Below, piece after piece: positions 44,762 through 46,148 of a stretch of 46,148 nt of DNA. Origin of the DNA: Flammeovirgaceae bacterium UBA976. GTDB lineage: Bacteria; Bacteroidota; Bacteroidia; Cytophagales; Cyclobacteriaceae. Under the pieces are notes generated by a model. It had not been told where the DNA came from, ran no database searches, and worked only from the letters and a program-made list of their open reading frames with translations. The stretch spans positions 1 to 46,148 of the forward strand of contig DBBU01000061.1 in the NCBI GenBank assembly GCA_002292365.1, in the 5' to 3' direction. Each line of letters begins with the position of its first letter. Position 1 is the first letter of the stretch. The position numbers and the translations under genes are program-made.

Positions 44762-46042
44762 TTAGAAGTCACAAACTATTTGCTCATATTCATGGGGTCT
44801 ATATGCTTGAGAGTGTATGGGATTACCACTAAAATCCTTGGTAATTACGATATGGAAAGGAGCGGCTGCAATAAATATTTCGAATTGAAAAAGGGGGGGG
44901 TTCTGATGTGAAATAGATCGGATGGCATCGTACTCAGCAGGATAATGAATGGATTGGTCCCCATAAATGAGTCCATATTTATTATTTTTTAAATAACGAA
45001 ATACATTTTCAGTAATTTGTGTGTAAGTGCTCACTCCTTTTAGGATTTTTTTTTGATGATCAGTAATAAGGGACCAGCTGCTATCCGTTTGCACCCAAAA
45101 CAAGGAATCATTGAGGCCTATGATATTTTGATATTTAAAGTCAATGATCACAGCACCCTCACGATTTATTAACCCTTTAAATGATCCTTTTTTCGTTAAA
45201 TAATAAGGACCCAATCGCTCAGATACACCTTCGTATTGATCAGAGAGTTTAATGCTATGATTTAAATCAAATCCTGTTATTTTTCCATTTTTTAGTAATT
45301 GTGCGAGGTGATTTTTTTGCTCAATAAAATCATAGCCAATGGGAATGATCACATTTCCTTTTGGATCTAAGACTCCTTGTTGGTCGTTGAGGGTGATTTT
45401 AAAGAGGGAATCTGTTAGCGGATCTATGTGATCAAAATTACCCTTGAACATTAATTCGCCTTCTTTGTTGTAGATTTCCTGTGCATCTTTATGGGTTTTG
45501 AGTAAATAACGGGCCCGTACTTTTCCTTGACGATCGCGAGACAGCAGACTGTTTACGGTAACTTCTTTATTTATAAGAAGTGATTGCTCATTTGGGAAGA
45601 GTACATAAGAAGAATCAGAATCACGAATGACTAACGCCAATTCACGTAAGGATTGAATAGAATCTACCTTGATAAATGCACCTTTCGGATTGATTAAGTA
45701 CCAATGATTTTTTTTGAGGCCCAACCAAGGGTGATGGTCAATGAGATTTTCAAAAACATTTGTACCCAAATCTTTAATGATTTGCTTATGATATATCTTA
45801 TAATCTGATATGCCTTCCGTATAATGATAGGTATCACCAACATAAATATCACGGTCTGCTTCCCAAGGTATGAGGAGGTTCATATTACTTTCAAGCAAGG
45901 CTTGTTTGTTTTCATGATAAAGTAGCATTACGGAATCATTGATCAACTCATAGTCGTCTGCTAAAAAATTAGGAGTTAGTTGTTTTTTTTGAATTCCTTT
46001 TTGAACAAAAGATAGGTTATGAAAGGCGATTTCCTCCCCCAC
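44762..46042 (-). CDS. WG-repeat protein, downstream part after an in-frame stop
   Basis: 426 codons are open from a possible GTG at 46042. The protein contains degenerate WG (KWG) repeats, for example LKNGKITGFDLNHSIKLSDQ, GVLDPKGNVIIPIGYDFIEQ, GLINREGAVIIDFKYQNIIG and GLIYGDQSIHYPAEYDAI; such repeats form beta-rich, probably surface or periplasmic domains. There is no signal peptide at this start. The frame continues upstream through a TAG at 46052-46054 into another WG repeat, so the natural start lies beyond the window and this is probably the larger piece of a broken gene. Expression from GTG 46042 is possible but doubtful. Confidence 0.7.
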   Translation of the reverse strand: MGEEIAFHNLSFVQKGIQKKQLTPNFLADDYELINDSVMLLYHENKQALLESNMNLLIPWEADRDIYVGDTYHYTEGISDYKIYHKQIIKDLGTNVFENLIDHHPWLGLKKNHWYLINPKGAFIKVDSIQSLRELALVIRDSDSSYVLFPNEQSLLINKEVTVNSLLSRDRQGKVRARYLLKTHKDAQEIYNKEGELMFKGNFDHIDPLTDSLFKITLNDQQGVLDPKGNVIIPIGYDFIEQKNHLAQLLKNGKITGFDLNHSIKLSDQYEGVSERLGPYYLTKKGSFKGLINREGAVIIDFKYQNIIGLNDSLFWVQTDSSWSLITDHQKKILKGVSTYTQITENVFRYLKNNKYGLIYGDQSIHYPAEYDAIRSISHQNPPLFQFEIFIAAAPFHIVITKDFSGNPIHSQAYRPHEYEQIVCDF

Positions 46043-46148
46043 ACGAAACGCCTAAAAGTCCCCTACCGTATTGATCTCATCATAAGTGAAGGGAGTGAGT
46101 ATTTTACCCGTATAAGTAGCCAATGCCCAGCCCTCTTCTCTTCTGATT
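46043..46148 (-). pseudogene. Upstream fragment of the WG-repeat gene, ending in an in-frame TAG
   Basis: Minus-strand codons from the window edge read EEGWALATYTGKILTPFTYD, then EINTVGDF, a clear WG-type repeat. A TAG at 46052-46054 follows, and the same frame continues as AFRVGEEIAFHN into the 426-codon open frame. A single base change from a sense codon such as CAG would explain it. The gene is partial at the window edge. Confidence 0.65.

Noticed and set aside
1..46148. CRISPR arrays, tRNA or rRNA genes, insertion sequences, prophage
   Set aside because: No regularly spaced repeats, cloverleaf-like sequences, transposase motifs or phage structural genes were recognised.

Overview
The window looks like a chromosomal segment of an AT-rich, probably marine or polysaccharide-degrading member of the Bacteroidota, most likely order Cytophagales (inference). 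The grounds are a SusC/SusD pair with a FecR-type regulator, many lipoprotein signal peptides, Bacteroidota-style promoters (TTG-N17-23-TAnnTTTG) instead of Shine-Dalgarno-led starts, a NusB with a long N-terminal extension, a DUF4293 protein, and the order nusB-ytxH-DUF1573-yajC-YbbR-coaE.

Region 1 (1-18988) is a polysaccharide utilisation locus. It begins inside a sulfatase whose 5' end lies outside the window. Next come a lipoprotein that fuses a sulfatase to a CE1-like esterase, a divergent SGNH hydrolase, a GH13 alpha-amylase-family lipoprotein with a glucodextranase-type C-terminal module, and a third sulfatase. A minus-strand prolipoprotein diacylglyceryl transferase (lgt) interrupts the locus. 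The second half is a FecR - SusC (with STN domain) - SusD - small lipoprotein - DUF4961-like protein - GH43 operon. Together these suggest uptake and breakdown of a sulfated, esterified glycan that contains alpha-glucosidic and pentose linkages; the substrate is an inference. No ECF sigma factor accompanies FecR, and the FecR start codon lies inside a perfect inverted repeat.

Region 2 (19144-26054) is mostly housekeeping: BatD-like protein, aroC, a dicarboxylate/glutamate symporter, an Nfu-type Fe-S scaffold and a COG2509-type FAD dehydrogenase. It ends in a 642-bp stretch without an intact gene, in which one minus-strand frame looks like a decayed gene.

Region 3 (26055-37246) holds a giant FAD/4Fe-4S oxidoreductase (YdiJ-like) with a secreted endonuclease/exonuclease/phosphatase-family protein, a PlsC-like acyltransferase, a MORN-like protein, htpG, a DUF4293 membrane protein, truA and an ABC exporter half. 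A second ABC half (37788-39578) is convergent to the first. The two have complementary degenerate motifs (LSVGQ in one, Walker B Asp for Glu in the other), as in heterodimeric exporters.

Region 4 (39698-46148) contains leucine dehydrogenase, nusB, ytxH-like, DUF1573, yajC, YbbR-like and coaE genes. It ends with a minus-strand WG-repeat gene interrupted by an in-frame TAG close to the right edge. I found no rRNA, tRNA, CRISPR array, intact insertion sequence or prophage.
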